This document shows, piece by piece, positions 22,472 to 34,727 of a DNA stretch of 64,000 bases. The notes beneath the pieces were generated by a model that saw nothing but the letters and a program-made list of their open reading frames with translations, was not told the DNA's origin and made no database searches. The DNA lies in contig NC_039492.1 of the NCBI RefSeq assembly GCF_003590095.1, positions 7,564,001-7,628,000 on the forward strand, given 5' to 3'. This DNA is from Trichoplusia ni. Lineage: Eukaryota; Arthropoda; Insecta; Lepidoptera; Noctuidae. A program made the position numbers and the translations under genes. Position 1 is the first letter of the stretch, and every line of letters starts with the position of its first letter.

Positions 22472-25426
22472 TCATAAAGATTTGGGTAGTCTTTTCTTCG
22501 TCAAAAATCCCGTTCGTCTCACGAGCTGTTTCCTTTCTTGATGATGTTTTTTCATTTTTTTGTTGTGTTCAGTTTCTGATTTTTTGCCTCTCATACTGAA
22601 TTTCATCTCTCGATTACCTCCAGCGTTAGAGACCATGGTTGTAAAGCCTTCTTTAGCTAACCTATTACCTAAACTTGCTTTGCTAACTCGAGTTATACTT
22701 TTAATAATGTTTGTATTAGTTCTAGAATCTTTCTCTCTATGTGACTGCTCCTCTTCTTCGTCTTCACGCCGGGATTTATTTCTAATGAACTTGTGCTGCT
22801 TTTTGACTTCTTTAACCCATGATCGATCTTCGTCTGAACTTTCGCTTTCACTAGTCTCATATAGTTCCATGTCAGAATCTTTATCTTCAGTTTCTGCCAT
22901 CTGGTAAAAACGTAAAAAAGGAAAAAAAAACATTAGTGTAAATCTTTTCGAATTAAGAAACAGGCTATTAAGATTCCAAAGTATTCTAGTTTTTAATAAA
23001 TCTAAAAGTGTAAATAAAAACAATAACCTGCTCTGGTTCATTTTCCACTTTCTTCTCCTTGCTCTTGTCTCGCCTGGACAGCACTGGGTTGAGTAAACGG
23101 TACTCTTCAGCTTCTCTATCCACTTCAAATTCAGGGTTTTCGAACATAGCCTAAAAAATAAAAATAAAAAATGTACCATTCTGTTAATAAAATCTTTTAC
23201 CCAATTACTTACTTTGAACAAAACAAAACATACCTTAAACCTGTCATCTTTAAGAAGATTAGTAGTTTGCTTCTTCTTTTTAGTACCACTATCATCCATA
23301 AGCTTGGCTGCCAAGTCTCTGTTAACCTTTGGTAAGTTGTCTTCAACTTTGAGTCTAGATGGTCGCTCTTGTTCAATTTTCTCCCTAATTTTACGTTTCT
23401 TATATTGTTCGAAGGCAAATGGATCGGCAATAGACTTGGCGCGCTTGTACAGGCGCACATCCACAAAGTATCTGTAATTGGATTTAGGGATTACATAAGC
23501 AGTATTTAATATTATTAATTGTTAAAATGATAGCACAAATAAAAAAAAATTAAAGTCAAATAAGGCAGGGTAATTGAATTTCTTACCCATGCATGTATGC
23601 TCTTAATAAATTGGTTCCTAATAAATGGTCCAAACCAAGAGACTCCAACTCTTGCTTAGTGATGAATTTATAATCATCATACACTGTTTGTGAAGCTGAG
23701 CTTTCTAATTCCTCAGTCAAATTATCTAAGAAAGCACACCATCTTGGTGCAGGACCTAAAAAAATAGATTTTTTTATTATAATATATCTTGCAAATTTAA
23801 TAGTTTATATTTGATTATTTATCTCTCTATTGATTGTCTCACCTAATGATGGGACATAATATATCTGCATCTTTTGGTCCTCCACTGCCATCAGATTCAA
23901 TCCTGTGTTTGGAATAACACATAAGTCATTGAAATCAGCAGATGACTCTATGCTTGTGTATTGTTTGCCCTGGAAACAAAACGTAAACAATTATTTATAA
24001 TGATTACCACTAGTATTTATTATGAAAATATGAAATAGAAAGCTTACCGTGTTTTTATCCCATATCTTTACCACAGTTGAGTCCATGGAGTAAACATAAT
24101 TCATTTGTTTATGAAACTCTATGACCTTTATTGGTATTTCATTCATGTGATCCTTAACTAAAAGAGGTTTGCTAGATCTGATGTCATACAGCAATACATG
24201 TCCTGTAGATGTGCCCACCCCAAGTCTTAATGGACCATCAAATTTTGCGGCAGTTATTGCAGGTAATTTGTCATTTCTGCAATTAAATCCCAGTGTTAGT
24301 GAAAAATTGAAACTGAAACCCTTACCTCATTAGATTATTTTTATAATTATTTTTTGCTAAAAAGTCTAAACTCTGGGCTCAAGTTGATCAGACATCATAT
24401 CTGTATGTCAAAAGAAACACTTCAATTTATTTAAAAACCTTACTTGTATTCAGAATCCGTGCAATGCAAAGCACAGTCTAATATTCCTTGTCTAGACTTG
24501 GTGCGTGGATCCCATGCTTCCACATGGCCAGCCTCAGTGCCCAGTATTAACAAACCGTGTTCTTCATTCACAGCGCAACAGTTTATTTCATGTGCTTTTG
24601 TTATATATGGTGCCAAAAACTGACCTAATTCCAAATTCAGCCTGTAGACTTCCTAAAAAAGAATATATAATGACAATTTTTACTAAACCAATACCTACAT
24701 CTACCTCAACATTTATAGAAACATTGTGAGAAACTACGACGCTTACTGATGATGCACCAACAACAAAGAGATCACATGATGGTTGATGGTATGCAATGTC
24801 TCTTCCAAACCTAGGCACACGTAGCCGATAATGACGCCCATGTCCAACATGAAACTCAACATAGCGGTCACATTGCAAGAAAACAATCTGGAATGTTAAT
24901 TAAAATCCATGATAAATAATTGGGTACAAATTATGTTTGATAATATACACAGTCACTTTAAAAAGATCTAAATATTATACAAATACATAATAAAATAATG
25001 CAGTTGTTTACCTTAGAATAATCTTCACTCAAAATTTCAAATTTAACTACTTCTGAATCAAGGCACCTTTCGAATTTCAATGACAAATTATTTACATCAA
25101 AACATTTAACTCTAGGTTTGTAGATGCCTGTTGCCATTATGTACTGTCCATCCTTAGAAACGCGCAAACTGGTGCTCACTCCAGGCATGTCAAACTCCTG
25201 AATGAGCTCAATGCGTCGTCTAATGTCTACATTCTTTTTTAAAAGAGCTCGTTTCTTTCTTTCTGTTAGCCACTGAAACCAAAATCATGATGTTTAGTTT
25301 AATTAACGAATGCATTCAATTTTAACTTGTTATATAGGTTATAAGGAATAAAATACTTACATCGGGTAATGATTTTCCAACACTTAGGTTGTAAATCTTT
25401 ACATTATCGATTTCGGAAACCTGCAT
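22472..25426 (-). CDS. NOL10: NOL10, nucleolar WD40 protein
   Basis: Nucleolar small-subunit processome-associated protein (yeast Enp2) acting in early pre-rRNA processing for the 40S subunit. Ten exons (- strand): 25361-25426, 25012-25272, 24747-24887, 24444-24652, 24048-24276, 23843-23969, 23587-23755, 23234-23471, 23028-23150, 22472-22900; 663 aa (human 688). The start MQVSEIDNVKIYNLSVGKSL matches the family. The WD40 propeller covers about residues 40-380 (YIMATGIYKPRVKCFD, RFGRDIAYHQPSCDLFVVGA, LLDCALHC). A NUC153-type block, DDRFKAMFENPEFEVD, sits at about residues 475-490 across the exon 8/9 junction. The tail has an acidic Ser/Glu stretch (ETSESESSDEDRSWVKEV) and a Lys/Arg-rich end. 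The exon 9 donor is GTTATT, a weak match to consensus, but phase and family alignment support it. Confidence 0.96.
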
Positions 25427-25983
25427 TGTAACTGGTTTGTAACTATCACAATTGAAAAGAATCACATTTCAAAGTAACACAATTTTTATTAGTAATCAAT
25501 CCTGAAAACGTTTCTATCAACAAGCATGCAGCCAGTAATGCCGATCATGTGTTTGTGTTGACAGAGGACTGTCAGTGTCAGATTGACATTAGCAGGCAGA
25601 ACATATGTCAATTTTTTTTTCGGCGCAATTTGACACAATGTCGTTTAATCTTAGTTTCGCATGTAAGAAACTAATCGTAGATAAAAAATATTTCGCACGG
25701 TAATTTATTTCATCCGCCTGACCAGCCCGACATAAGTGTAGCGGTAATAATAAATACTCAGTCTATGGACGATTGGATTTAACTTTTGCTTGAAGTTTTA
25801 ACCTCTCGTCGAGAAATGAAACTAATGAAAGATTCCTAAACCCACAAGGCTTTGACAGCTAATAAATTTGAGGTTATAAAACAGCAAAGTGTATAAGTAT
25901 ATTAACGTTATACTATTTTGTTGGTAATTGATAAAAAAAGAATTGAACTATCTCCGTAATTCGTATTCATTATAAATTTTACA
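25427..25983. promoter_or_regulatory. Head-to-head promoter region of NOL10 and MPHOSPH6-like gene
   Basis: 557 bp between the two start codons, containing both 5' UTRs. AT-rich, with a T-rich tract at about 25611-25620. No TATA box is placed. The short spacing fits a shared bidirectional promoter. Confidence 0.55.
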
Positions 25984-26400
25984 ATGGCTGGAAAAACGAA
26001 AAAAATTGAACTTCCAAAATCTGTCTTAGAAATGAAATTCATGAAGAAAACAAGAGAGAGAATAGAAAAAGAATTGCAAAACACTCAAGACCATGGTAGG
26101 CTATATTCTGATATAATAACAAACGAAATGAGAAGTGCGTCTGGTAACTTCATATCAGAATCAAGTTTTATATTTTGTGAAACAATGCTGGATGGAAGAT
26201 TATCATTTAAAGGTATGAACCCTGAGATAGAACGCCTTATGGAAATGGAAAAGGCTGAAGCTGAGAAACCTAGTGGTGAAATGGTTAAAGATGTCTCAGA
26301 TGATATTCTAGCTAAGAAAATGGCGAAATTAAATAAGATGAAACGGCCAAGTGCAAGCCCCGTAGTTAGCGAATTGTCCAAAATTAAGAGAAAAAAATAA
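25984..26400 (+). CDS. MPHOSPH6: MPHOSPH6-like exosome cofactor
   Basis: Small basic RNA-binding cofactor of the nuclear exosome (MPP6), which helps trim the 5.8S rRNA 3' end and links the exosome to the MTR4 helicase. Single exon, 138 aa (human 160). Family blocks are visible: LEMKFMKK at residues 15-22 near the N-terminus, SFIFCETMLDGRLSFKGMNP at 61-80 followed by EIERLME, then DVSDDILAKKM, and a Lys/Arg-rich C-terminus ending SKIKRKK. The ATG is preceded by ACA and is the first in the frame. The lack of introns is usual for such a short gene. Poly(A) hexamers lie at 26545-26550 and 26556-26561. Confidence 0.9.
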   Translation: MAGKTKKIELPKSVLEMKFMKKTRERIEKELQNTQDHGRLYSDIITNEMRSASGNFISESSFIFCETMLDGRLSFKGMNPEIERLMEMEKAEAEKPSGEMVKDVSDDILAKKMAKLNKMKRPSASPVVSELSKIKRKK

Positions 26401-27128
26401 ATTTCCTACTATACCTTAGAAACGGATGTAAATATTCTTAGATTATGTATCTAGTCTGGTAAGTTATTTTATAATTGTCAAATGTAATTTTAAGTTAACT
26501 TGGTATTTTAAGCATACAGACTGGATTTTATGTTATTACTCATTAATAAATTTTCAATAAAATAGCTTGATTAGTATGTTAGTTTTTGTGGGAAAATTAC
26601 CAACTGGTATTTTATAAAATATAATATTTTATATAAATAGGTAAAACCTCCCTGTATAAATCAGGAATGAAAATGTTTTGTAAAAGTATGTAAGAAACTT
26701 AGGCAACAATTATTATAGTTTTTAAAAATAAAGTGACCCTTGGATCTAAAAATGTGTATTTTCTTTTAATCCTTAAAAATCCTTTTAGAACTTACACCTA
26801 AGTAAGAGTGTTCAACTGACAAGATACACATAAGATAAAATTTGGTTTTAGTGAGTACTTAAGTTGCACAAAAACAAGATAAAATTTGATTATTTATTTT
26901 ATTGTTAATAAATATATTTAAGTTGCTGTATGTATGCATTTCAAACATTTAAGTCTAAGTCAGCCTATGTCAACAGTGAGATACAATTATGAAAATTAAT
27001 TTTATAAAAAAACATTAATACTTAGGATAAGACTTGTCAGTTCATTTGATAATATTGCATTAATAATCTGACAACACTCGCGTAACATTTGGACTGTTCA
27101 CTTGGACGAACATATTGTGAGCATGAAA
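26401..27128. other. Convergent 3' region of MPHOSPH6-like gene and KATNB1
   Basis: Very AT-rich UTR sequence. Plus-strand AATAAA at 26545 and 26556; minus-strand AATAAA (plus TTTATT) at 26893-26898 and 26898-26903 for KATNB1. No other gene seen. Confidence 0.7.
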
Positions 27129-30100
27129 TCAGTCGAGGCCCTGTTGCATGAGGTTATGAAGATCTCTAAACGCAGCTCCGAGACGTCCCTGGAGTGTTTG
27201 CCGTTTGAGCAGGAAGGCTCGGACGTCAAGTAGCAGTCGATGTATCTGCATGCACTTAGCGTAGCGCTCCTCGCGCGGTATGTCAACACCTAATGTGCGC
27301 ACTGGAGCACTTACGTTAGCCCTCACCACAGATGAAAAGTTGCGAACTATCAGTCTCAAGGCATTGCAACCACATTGCATATATCTGGAAAGAAAATACA
27401 GATCAAATGATAGTTATCTACTAAGTAGAACTAAATTGTAAATAATACTGAAATAAATGAACTTACGATTCATATTTGCTCTGAAGTAATTCATATATCT
27501 TAGGCAACATTAATAAGCAAATGTCCAAATTCCACAAAGATCTGAAAAAAAATTAGATTATTTTGGTTGCATTCACAATTTTTGTTTGGCATGTGTCCAA
27601 ATGCTGTCATATCGGAGTATTAGAGAGAAAGAAGAAATTATATAGAGTAAACCAGGGATGGCGTACACGCCTACGAACTAATAAGTAAAAAGTAAAACAA
27701 AATATAGGTCAAAAGAAGAAAATCAAGCCAAGTGGTGGATGTCACCACGCCAAACCCGCTGAGTGTGAATGTTGCGGGTTCGATCCCCGCGTAAGACAAG
27801 CATTTGTAATGCGATGCACGAATGTTTGTCTTGAGTCTGAGTGTTGCTAGGCATGTGATTTGATTTTTTATTACTTTTAAATGTCTCTCATTGAACCCGC
27901 GTCACAAAGATTATGTTTATTTTGTGTAGTTCACAAATAAAAAAATATACTTACGGTTTGTGTGCCATAACATTTAGAATGTCGAGTATGACAGAAGTAT
28001 CTTCTAATGCGATAACAGACTCTAAAGCAGATCTCAGACTTTTATTAATTCGGACGGAATGAAATATCTGAAAAGGTTGAATAAATATTTACATATCATA
28101 TACCATGGCCCTTGGTTTTTAGAAGGCTGATAAAATGATTCTTTGTCAAATCAAGATCGCATCAGTTTATATTGGGCAAGTGATCGAGTGTAGGTGTACC
28201 TGCAGCGCGCGCTGGCGGGCGGTGAGCACGGCCATCATGGAGTCGTGTCCGCGCATCATGACGCCCAGCACCTCCTGCTCGCTGGGCTCCGCGCCCGCGC
28301 CGCGCGCCCCGCGCCGCACGCCCAGCCCCGCCAGACCCCGCTGCGATACAAAATACTTATTTACCAACTAAATAAACTAACATAATTACCAGCTTTTATT
28401 CACTTCACTATGACACTACTTTACATATAGACAAAGTATTTTACGCAATGCTTTACGAAGAGCTTGACTGCACGCATAGCCGAGTGGTATAAGGTCACCT
28501 CGCCAATTGTGCTCAATCCGCAGGTTCGATCCTAGTATGGGACAAGCATATTTTGTGTGATCCACTAATGCAGCGTGAACTAAGTCTTGTTATCTGACAC
28601 AAGGACTGTCCTTAGTGCTGGAGTGGATTAAAATTTGAACTTGGGGGATTTTAACGGAAACTCTGTAGTTATGTTCGACAGTGATTTTATACTTACTGGC
28701 AAGAATTCGTCAAGGTCGAGTCCAACAGGTCTATCGGTCGTATACGGTACGAACTCCGGCTCTGGTTCAGCTTCAGGGGCCTCTACACTGCGAGATACTG
28801 CGACACTTTCTCTTACAACTGTCTCTACTACTCGTCTTCTGTAAAACAAATAATAGCCCACTCATAATAAACATATCGGTAACATTTCGTATCAAAAATC
28901 AACTTGGACATGATTTATTTACCTCGTAGCCTCTGTAGCAGTTCTGGTGAAGGACAATGACCTAGGCCCTAATGTTGGAGGACCTAAAGATATTTCACTA
29001 TTGCTTGGCCGGAGGTTCGTGGATGCTAAAAACAAGAAACTCATTAATATTCCAAATACTTGAATCGTCAATGTATTAGTAATTTAATTTAAACTTACAT
29101 AAGTCTGTGGTAGATTTGGTTTCTTTGTAGGAATTATGTCGATTAAGCGAATTTGCTGTGAGCGGGCTGGCGGCATAATCTCTTAATGAATGCGATGTCG
29201 CGAACGTATTATTTTCTTTAGTGTTGTCCATCACCCCTAATCGAGCAGATAGCATACAAAGGTTAATTAAATATACCCTTTAAAGCATTTCGTAACCTAA
29301 AAACATTAACGCGACATAATCTAACTTCGTAAGTGTACTATTCCACATGTTCTGTTAACAAATGTTGTTGGTATATGCGACACGTTCCGACAACCTGGAT
29401 ATTAAATAAGCATATTTAAGTGCCATAAATGAAACAAGTCACCAATATATTTTTTAAATTGTAGTATCAATATTGCCTCTTGTCTGTCAACATTTAAGCC
29501 AGCTGAATTCCATTTAAAAGTTAAAAATAAATTACAACTAAGTTTAAAAGCCCCACTAAGCAAGATTAGTAACACCAATTTAGATAAACTTACGCGGCTG
29601 GAAATTTTCAACTTTCTTCTGTTCAACATTGTAATGTTCTTTGGTGGATGTAGGGATCCGCGAGTAGTGTTCTGATCGCTGGCGCTGCGGCGGCGAGGGC
29701 TGCGGGAGAGGCCGCGTCAAGGGCACCGGCTCGTCCAGCATCAGGTCCCGGAGGGCGGTGCTCACCGTCGGCTCGGACTTCTCCATAGGCTCTTGGGCTA
29801 TAACGCATGAATAAACGTATTCATATTCTTTTCCATTTATACAATATTTTACACTAAGTTGTGAACATATAATTAAGTTTGTCTACTACTCTATTCTAAT
29901 CTACTTTCTAATTTACATAATATACAATGAATTTACTTCTATTCTATCTGCAATACATTGTTTTCTTTTCACAAAAAAAACAACTTACTTAACCATTATT
30001 TATAAAACGTCGTATTTTAATTTCACTATTTAAGAAAAAACTACATACGTATCTCACCCGGTATCGAGTAGTCTTCCGAAGATAAACTAGTAGCTGGTGG

Positions 30101-32262
30101 AGGCGTACGTGTCACTAAAAACAGAAGAAACTCGCCGTTATAACTTCCAAAAATAGGTTACTCTTGGGTATATTTGCGGACTAATGGGGATTGTGTAATC
30201 TACTCACATGCTCTAGAAGGGCGGAATATCTCAGTGTAGTCATTAAAATTTGATATAACAGCACCTGAATCCTCATCTGCTTCTGTCCCTGATGTAGATT
30301 CTTCAGCTGTTTTTTCGTCAAGTAGAGTTGGTCTATGCATAACTGAAATCAAGAATCAAAAAGTTTAACACAAAGATGATAAAAAAAACAAATAGAATAT
30401 ATTCTAACATTGATTCTAACCTTCCTTGGGTGGTTTTTCCTTTGAGAAGCTTTTGCGTACTGAATGCCCCTTTTGGAAAGGTGAGAGATCCCTGACAACT
30501 GGTGGGGATAATGGAGGTGGACCTCCAAATGGATGAACTTTATTGAGATCAACCACTGATAACACCACATAAGTTGAATGGAATGAACCAGCTATCTGTA
30601 AGAGAAAGATATTTAATTTAATGTTTATAAGTTATTTACTGCAGTAATATGCAATGTATGACAATACATGCATGCCAAAAGTTGTCACTAAAAGTAATGT
30701 GTCCTTAACCAAACATCTGTATATAATAATCTTATGTATATTTATATAAAAAAATGAAAAATATGTAAACTTACTAATTGTGTTTGTGCTACAGTTATAT
30801 CATGAATTTGTCCCCAATGTCCATGAACAGTGTCAAACACTCTGGCAGGCTCCCAGCCAATGACATGCAAGCCATCATTTGCACAACCAAGCAATGTTGC
30901 ACCATCATCACTGAACACCATGTGTCTGCATAAAGGAGGTTAGCTAATACAGGGTTCATTCAGAAAAAAACAAAAGCTGATCATGATCTTCCAATGAGTG
31001 AACTGGATAACTTTTTATTAATTAATGCTTTTGATGAGACAAATGCTAGAAAACTAATGATAGCTTAAAATGTAAAAAAAAAACACTCAGTGACTAAAAT
31101 TCACCTGATGGATGTGTTGTCTTTTTCAAACTTAGATACCAATTGGAACTTTTCCATGTCCCAGAAGTTAACAGTTCTGTCAGTGCCACAGCTGGCAAGT
31201 AGAAACTCATGAGGGTGGAACTTCACACAGGTTACTGCTGAAGTGTGTTCCACAAACTCTTGAAGTACTTTGCCAACTCGAACATCCCACACCTTAACTA
31301 AACCTGTAACAATATTATGATAGTAATTATCCACTGGAGCATTGAACAACAATTACTGAACACAAAGTGGAATATATGTATATCCTTAGTGGCTATGTTG
31401 CTCAGGGTCTTGGATTCCAGAGAAAATTACTAATGCATATTTAATAATTAGTAGTTTCTCAGTTGTATAAAAAACACTTTTATCATTATTTACCAAGAAC
31501 TGACCTTCTATTACACTTGTTCCTTGTTTACATACCTACAGCAATTAATTCTATCTTATATTTTTGTGTAATTAGTATTAAAATCTTACCATCTTCACAA
31601 GCAGAAGCAATCCATTGTCCATCAGGGCTAAACTGCAGACTATTGACGGCAAGGCGGTGGCTTGAGTAAGTTACAATACATCCTCGTTTCCTAGTGTCCC
31701 ATAACTTAACATTGCTGTCACAAGAGCCAGTAGTCAAGTAGTCACCATATGGATGAAAGTCCATACATTTGATAGCCCCTTTGTGTCCTGTGAATGTTCT
31801 TAATAATTTAGCTGCTTCTAAGTCCCATATCTTTAAGGCACCGGTTTGTGATCCTGCACAAACTAGGTCTTCAGAATGGCCAAAACATACACATTCAACA
31901 GGAGTTGTGTGCCCACTCAAACTCTGGAATTAATTTACATACATTACAAATCAATTGGTTAAACTATTTAGCAACACTTGTTCCTTAGTTAACTAAAATT
32001 CAAACCATCAAGCAACTTTGTCTTCCAATGGCCCATAAATTGACTTTTTTATCATCGCCACCAGTCGCCAACACCTGGTTCGACTTGTGACCCATGGCTA
32101 GGCAATTGACATTCGCTTTGTGAGCCACAAACTCCTCTGAAAATAAAATAAAATCATTAGAAAAGTTTTAAATGAAGCATCTATGAAGATGATGATTTAA
32201 TAACAAAAAAAGTGTTAAGAACAATACATACGCAGTTTCCATGATCGTCGAATACTCTCCAT
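27129..32262 (-). CDS. KATNB1: Katanin p80 WD40 subunit B1
   Basis: Targeting and regulatory subunit of the microtubule-severing AAA ATPase katanin, acting at centrosomes, spindle poles and ciliary bases. Sixteen exons (- strand): 32232-32262, 32006-32136, 31590-31923, 31105-31303, 30775-30925, 30421-30595, 30208-30342, 30058-30114, 29594-29797, 29099-29236, 28923-29025, 28697-28838, 28200-28340, 27955-28067, 27467-27541, 27129-27384; 794 aa. Six WD40 repeats fill about residues 10-300 (CMDFHPYGDYLTTGSCDSNV, LQFSPDGQWIASACEDG, KFHPHEFLLASCGTDRTVNF). A Pro/Ser-rich linker contains NDYTEIFRPS, a block shared with vertebrate p80. The con80 domain, which binds the p60 ATPase, runs from about residue 600 to the end (MMRGHDSMMAVLTARQRALQ; GVDIPREERYAKCMQIHRLL). 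Exon 13 is extremely GC-rich and exon 9 partly so, unlike the rest. Two SINEs sit in its introns. Confidence 0.96.
27724..27860 (+). mobile_element. tRNA-derived SINE
   Basis: A pol III B-box-like GGGTTCGATCCC at 27776-27787 follows an A-box-like segment near 27727. The tail GACAAGCATTTGT and ATGTTTGTCTTGAGTCTG is typical of moth SINEs. It lies in the intron between KATNB1 exons 14 and 15. Confidence 0.65.
28468..28610 (+). mobile_element. tRNA-derived SINE, second type or diverged copy
   Basis: A-box TAGCCGAGTGGT at 28477-28488 and B-box GGTTCGATCC at 28523-28532 are spaced as in a tRNA. The following GGGACAAGCATATTTTGTGT resembles the SINE tail at 27796. It lies in the intron between KATNB1 exons 12 and 13. 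A cloverleaf is not convincing, so a functional tRNA is unlikely. Confidence 0.6.
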
Positions 32263-33449
32263 CGTGATTTAGATTCATGTGAATTCCATGTACGGGAAAG
32301 GCAACCTTGTAGAATGACAAAATAATCACTCTCAGATAAATTTTGATTCAAATAACAATAACGTTTGAATTTAGTTTGATTTCGTTAGAACATAATACTT
32401 GTACAGTTTACATATTTGTTTTACGTAGATTTATTTGTATACTTTTGATTTCTACTGTAGTTTGGACAACAGACAACCAGTGGGGTCCAATTTGGATTTG
32501 GCATTAGCATTTTGGTTCACTAATGTCATCCGTGTACAAATGTCATGTCATGAAAGTCCGATAGTGTTGCTCGTGCGGATATTTTGATTTCGATTCTTCA
32601 ATAAAGTCGGTTTTTACAAATAAGCAGTATGTAGAAAAAGCAATTACAAAATAACATCAAATCCAATCATAATGGCAAAAACTTATTGACTGTCTAAAAT
32701 ACGTGTTTCTTATTTCACTGATTACTGTATTCAAAACATACCAGCTGTTGAAGATTTTTTTTACCGCGACGATAACGAGTTATGCTAAAACGGTGATCTC
32801 TTATGATATTCCCTAAAATTCAATCATGTGAAGGTTCCAAATAAAATACTTGTAAAGCTTAACGCTTTTGTTAGTAGTATTAAACCATTTTAAAAATAAA
32901 AATACCCTCGATAAGTTTGCATACATTCAAATTACGAACATAACGTAAAATTACTAGGTCTGGATAGTGATACATTTTATCAGGTAGCTTCAATATTTCG
33001 CCGTGCTAGGAATCGAACCTACCTTCCTACCATGGCGCCACCCACCGAAAATCCACCTACGTTGTGAGTTTGATTCCGATGTTTAATTACATGTGATATT
33101 TCATAAAATAACTTTGTTTTGTACCATACTACTTACGGGAAAATACGTGCAACCCTACCTCTCGTGTTGTGCTCATTAGTCTTTTATCTATACGACTGAA
33201 GTTGCAACCGGTTGTAACATACTTTTAAATTATTTATTAGCTACTCTAAATTTCTGTTATTTTGACACCGCTCATACAACAGACTTTTATTACTAATAAT
33301 AAAATTGTCAGTTTCTACGGTAGAATTAAAATAACAATCTTTTCACCTTTAGACTAATACTTCACGTTATATATTGGCTAGTATACTAGTAAATATAAAT
33401 AAAAATCACGACAAATTATTAAATTCTGCGTTGTACCGTTCAACTAATC
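32263..33449. other. Divergent intergenic region between KATNB1 and UPF0598 gene
   Basis: About 1.2 kb, AT-rich, with the two presumed promoters at its ends. The middle holds a SINE-like B-box in minus orientation (next entry). No further gene is visible. Confidence 0.6.
32995..33060 (-). repeat. SINE-like fragment with B-box, minus orientation
   Basis: GGAATCGAACCT at 33009-33020 is the inverse of a pol III B-box. The flanking GGCGCCACCCACCG block is the kind of head seen in tRNA-derived SINEs. Ends are not defined. Confidence 0.4.
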
Positions 33450-34326
33450 ATGTTCCAGAGATTATTTACACCCCTTATTTTGCCAAAAACAGCATATTTG
33501 CCAAAATGTTGCCGAAGTGTTAGTTATGTTCAAGGACAGGAACCAGAGCCGAAAATCAGAGAATACTTTTATTATATTGATCATCAAGGGATGGTAAGTT
33601 TGGTAACCTTTGATCTTTGCTGAACAGAATAATAAAATCACCTACTTTACAAAGTATATAAAGCAGCATAAGCAACAATAACATAAGGTATTTTTGTAAT
33701 ATTCCAATTATAAACGCAATCAAGATCAAATATAAATTCTAACTTTTGGCTTTAATGTTAAGTATGCCACAAAATTGCCATTTTAGCTCTTACGTGAATA
33801 TTTTTTGTTTTAGCTATTTTTAGATGATTCAAAGATGAAAAACTTTACGTCGTGTTTTAAAGAAAAGAAGTTTCTAGAGTTCTTTTTCAAGAGAATCCGC
33901 ATGAATACGACTGGAAGATATCAAGAAGACTTTCCTTTCCTCTCATTGTGTGGCAGAGAGCGAAATTTTATCCGTTGTGACGATGTCCCTATTGTTTATA
34001 CACATGTAATAAAAGTCGACAACACAGATTTTTTAAGTTTTGGGTATGCAGGAGATCTGTTAAAAGCTAAATTTAAGCCAGAAAAAATATACATGTTGCC
34101 CAGTACTGGTAGAGTTTATCACCCTGCTGATGACAAGTATGGCGGAGTAGGGTTAATCAAATCAAAGTTAGCCATCGAGTTTAGTAAAAACTTTGAATTT
34201 AATGATGAAAATTTGCAGGGGCCTAGCCACTTCAAGTGGGAAAATAATACTTACGAACTGGATCAGAATTGGTTTCAGGAACAAGTTACGAAACATAATT
34301 TAGTTATAAGGTCTGAAATGGACTGA
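33450..34326 (+). CDS. UPF0598 family protein (C8orf82-like)
   Basis: Conserved protein of unknown function, predicted mitochondrial in vertebrates. Two exons, 33450-33593 and 33814-34326, give 218 aa (human 216). Family blocks: REYFYYIDHQGM spanning to LFLDDSKMKNF across the splice site, GRYQEDFPFLSLCGRERNFI, PIVYTHVI, GRVYHPADDKYGGVGLIKSK and HFKWENNTYEL. The N-terminus (MFQRLFTPLILPKTAYLPKC) is basic and hydrophobic, fitting a mitochondrial presequence. The start is the first ATG that joins the conserved frame. It is divergent from KATNB1 and converges with AKTIP. Confidence 0.93.
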
Positions 34327-34727
34327 AAATAAGTTTGTAAATAGAGATAAGAATTACCAATGTGATGTAAGGATCTACTTGTCTCTTAGCATATCTTCTT
34401 AGCATATTTTAATAATGCTCTGACTGCTAGTCTTTACATTTGTGATATTACTTATAGTTAGATAAAACTTGATGCATCATGTTTTTTGAAATAGAATCTT
34501 TAAGACAAAGGTTTTCTACCAAACTAAACTTTCAACATAAGGGTCCAAATAAAATCAAAATAATAATACAATCATTTAATTGGTGGTTCAAACAATAAAT
34601 AACAGAACAATATTGAATATTATCACAGGATGTGGTTATGGCTAGTCAAAATTAATTTGTAAGATTGTATATTATACATGTTACATGTAAATATGTAGAT
34701 TTTTGTAAATAAATAATTTTCTTATAG
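34327..34727. other. Convergent 3' region of UPF0598 gene and AKTIP
   Basis: AT-rich UTRs. Plus-strand AATAAA at 34548-34553 suits the UPF0598 transcript. A minus-strand ATTAAA (plus TTTAAT, 34575-34580) could serve AKTIP. Confidence 0.55.

Noticed and set aside
28468..28540. tRNA gene
   Set aside because: A and B boxes are present but stems do not pair well and a SINE tail follows, so it is a SINE head.
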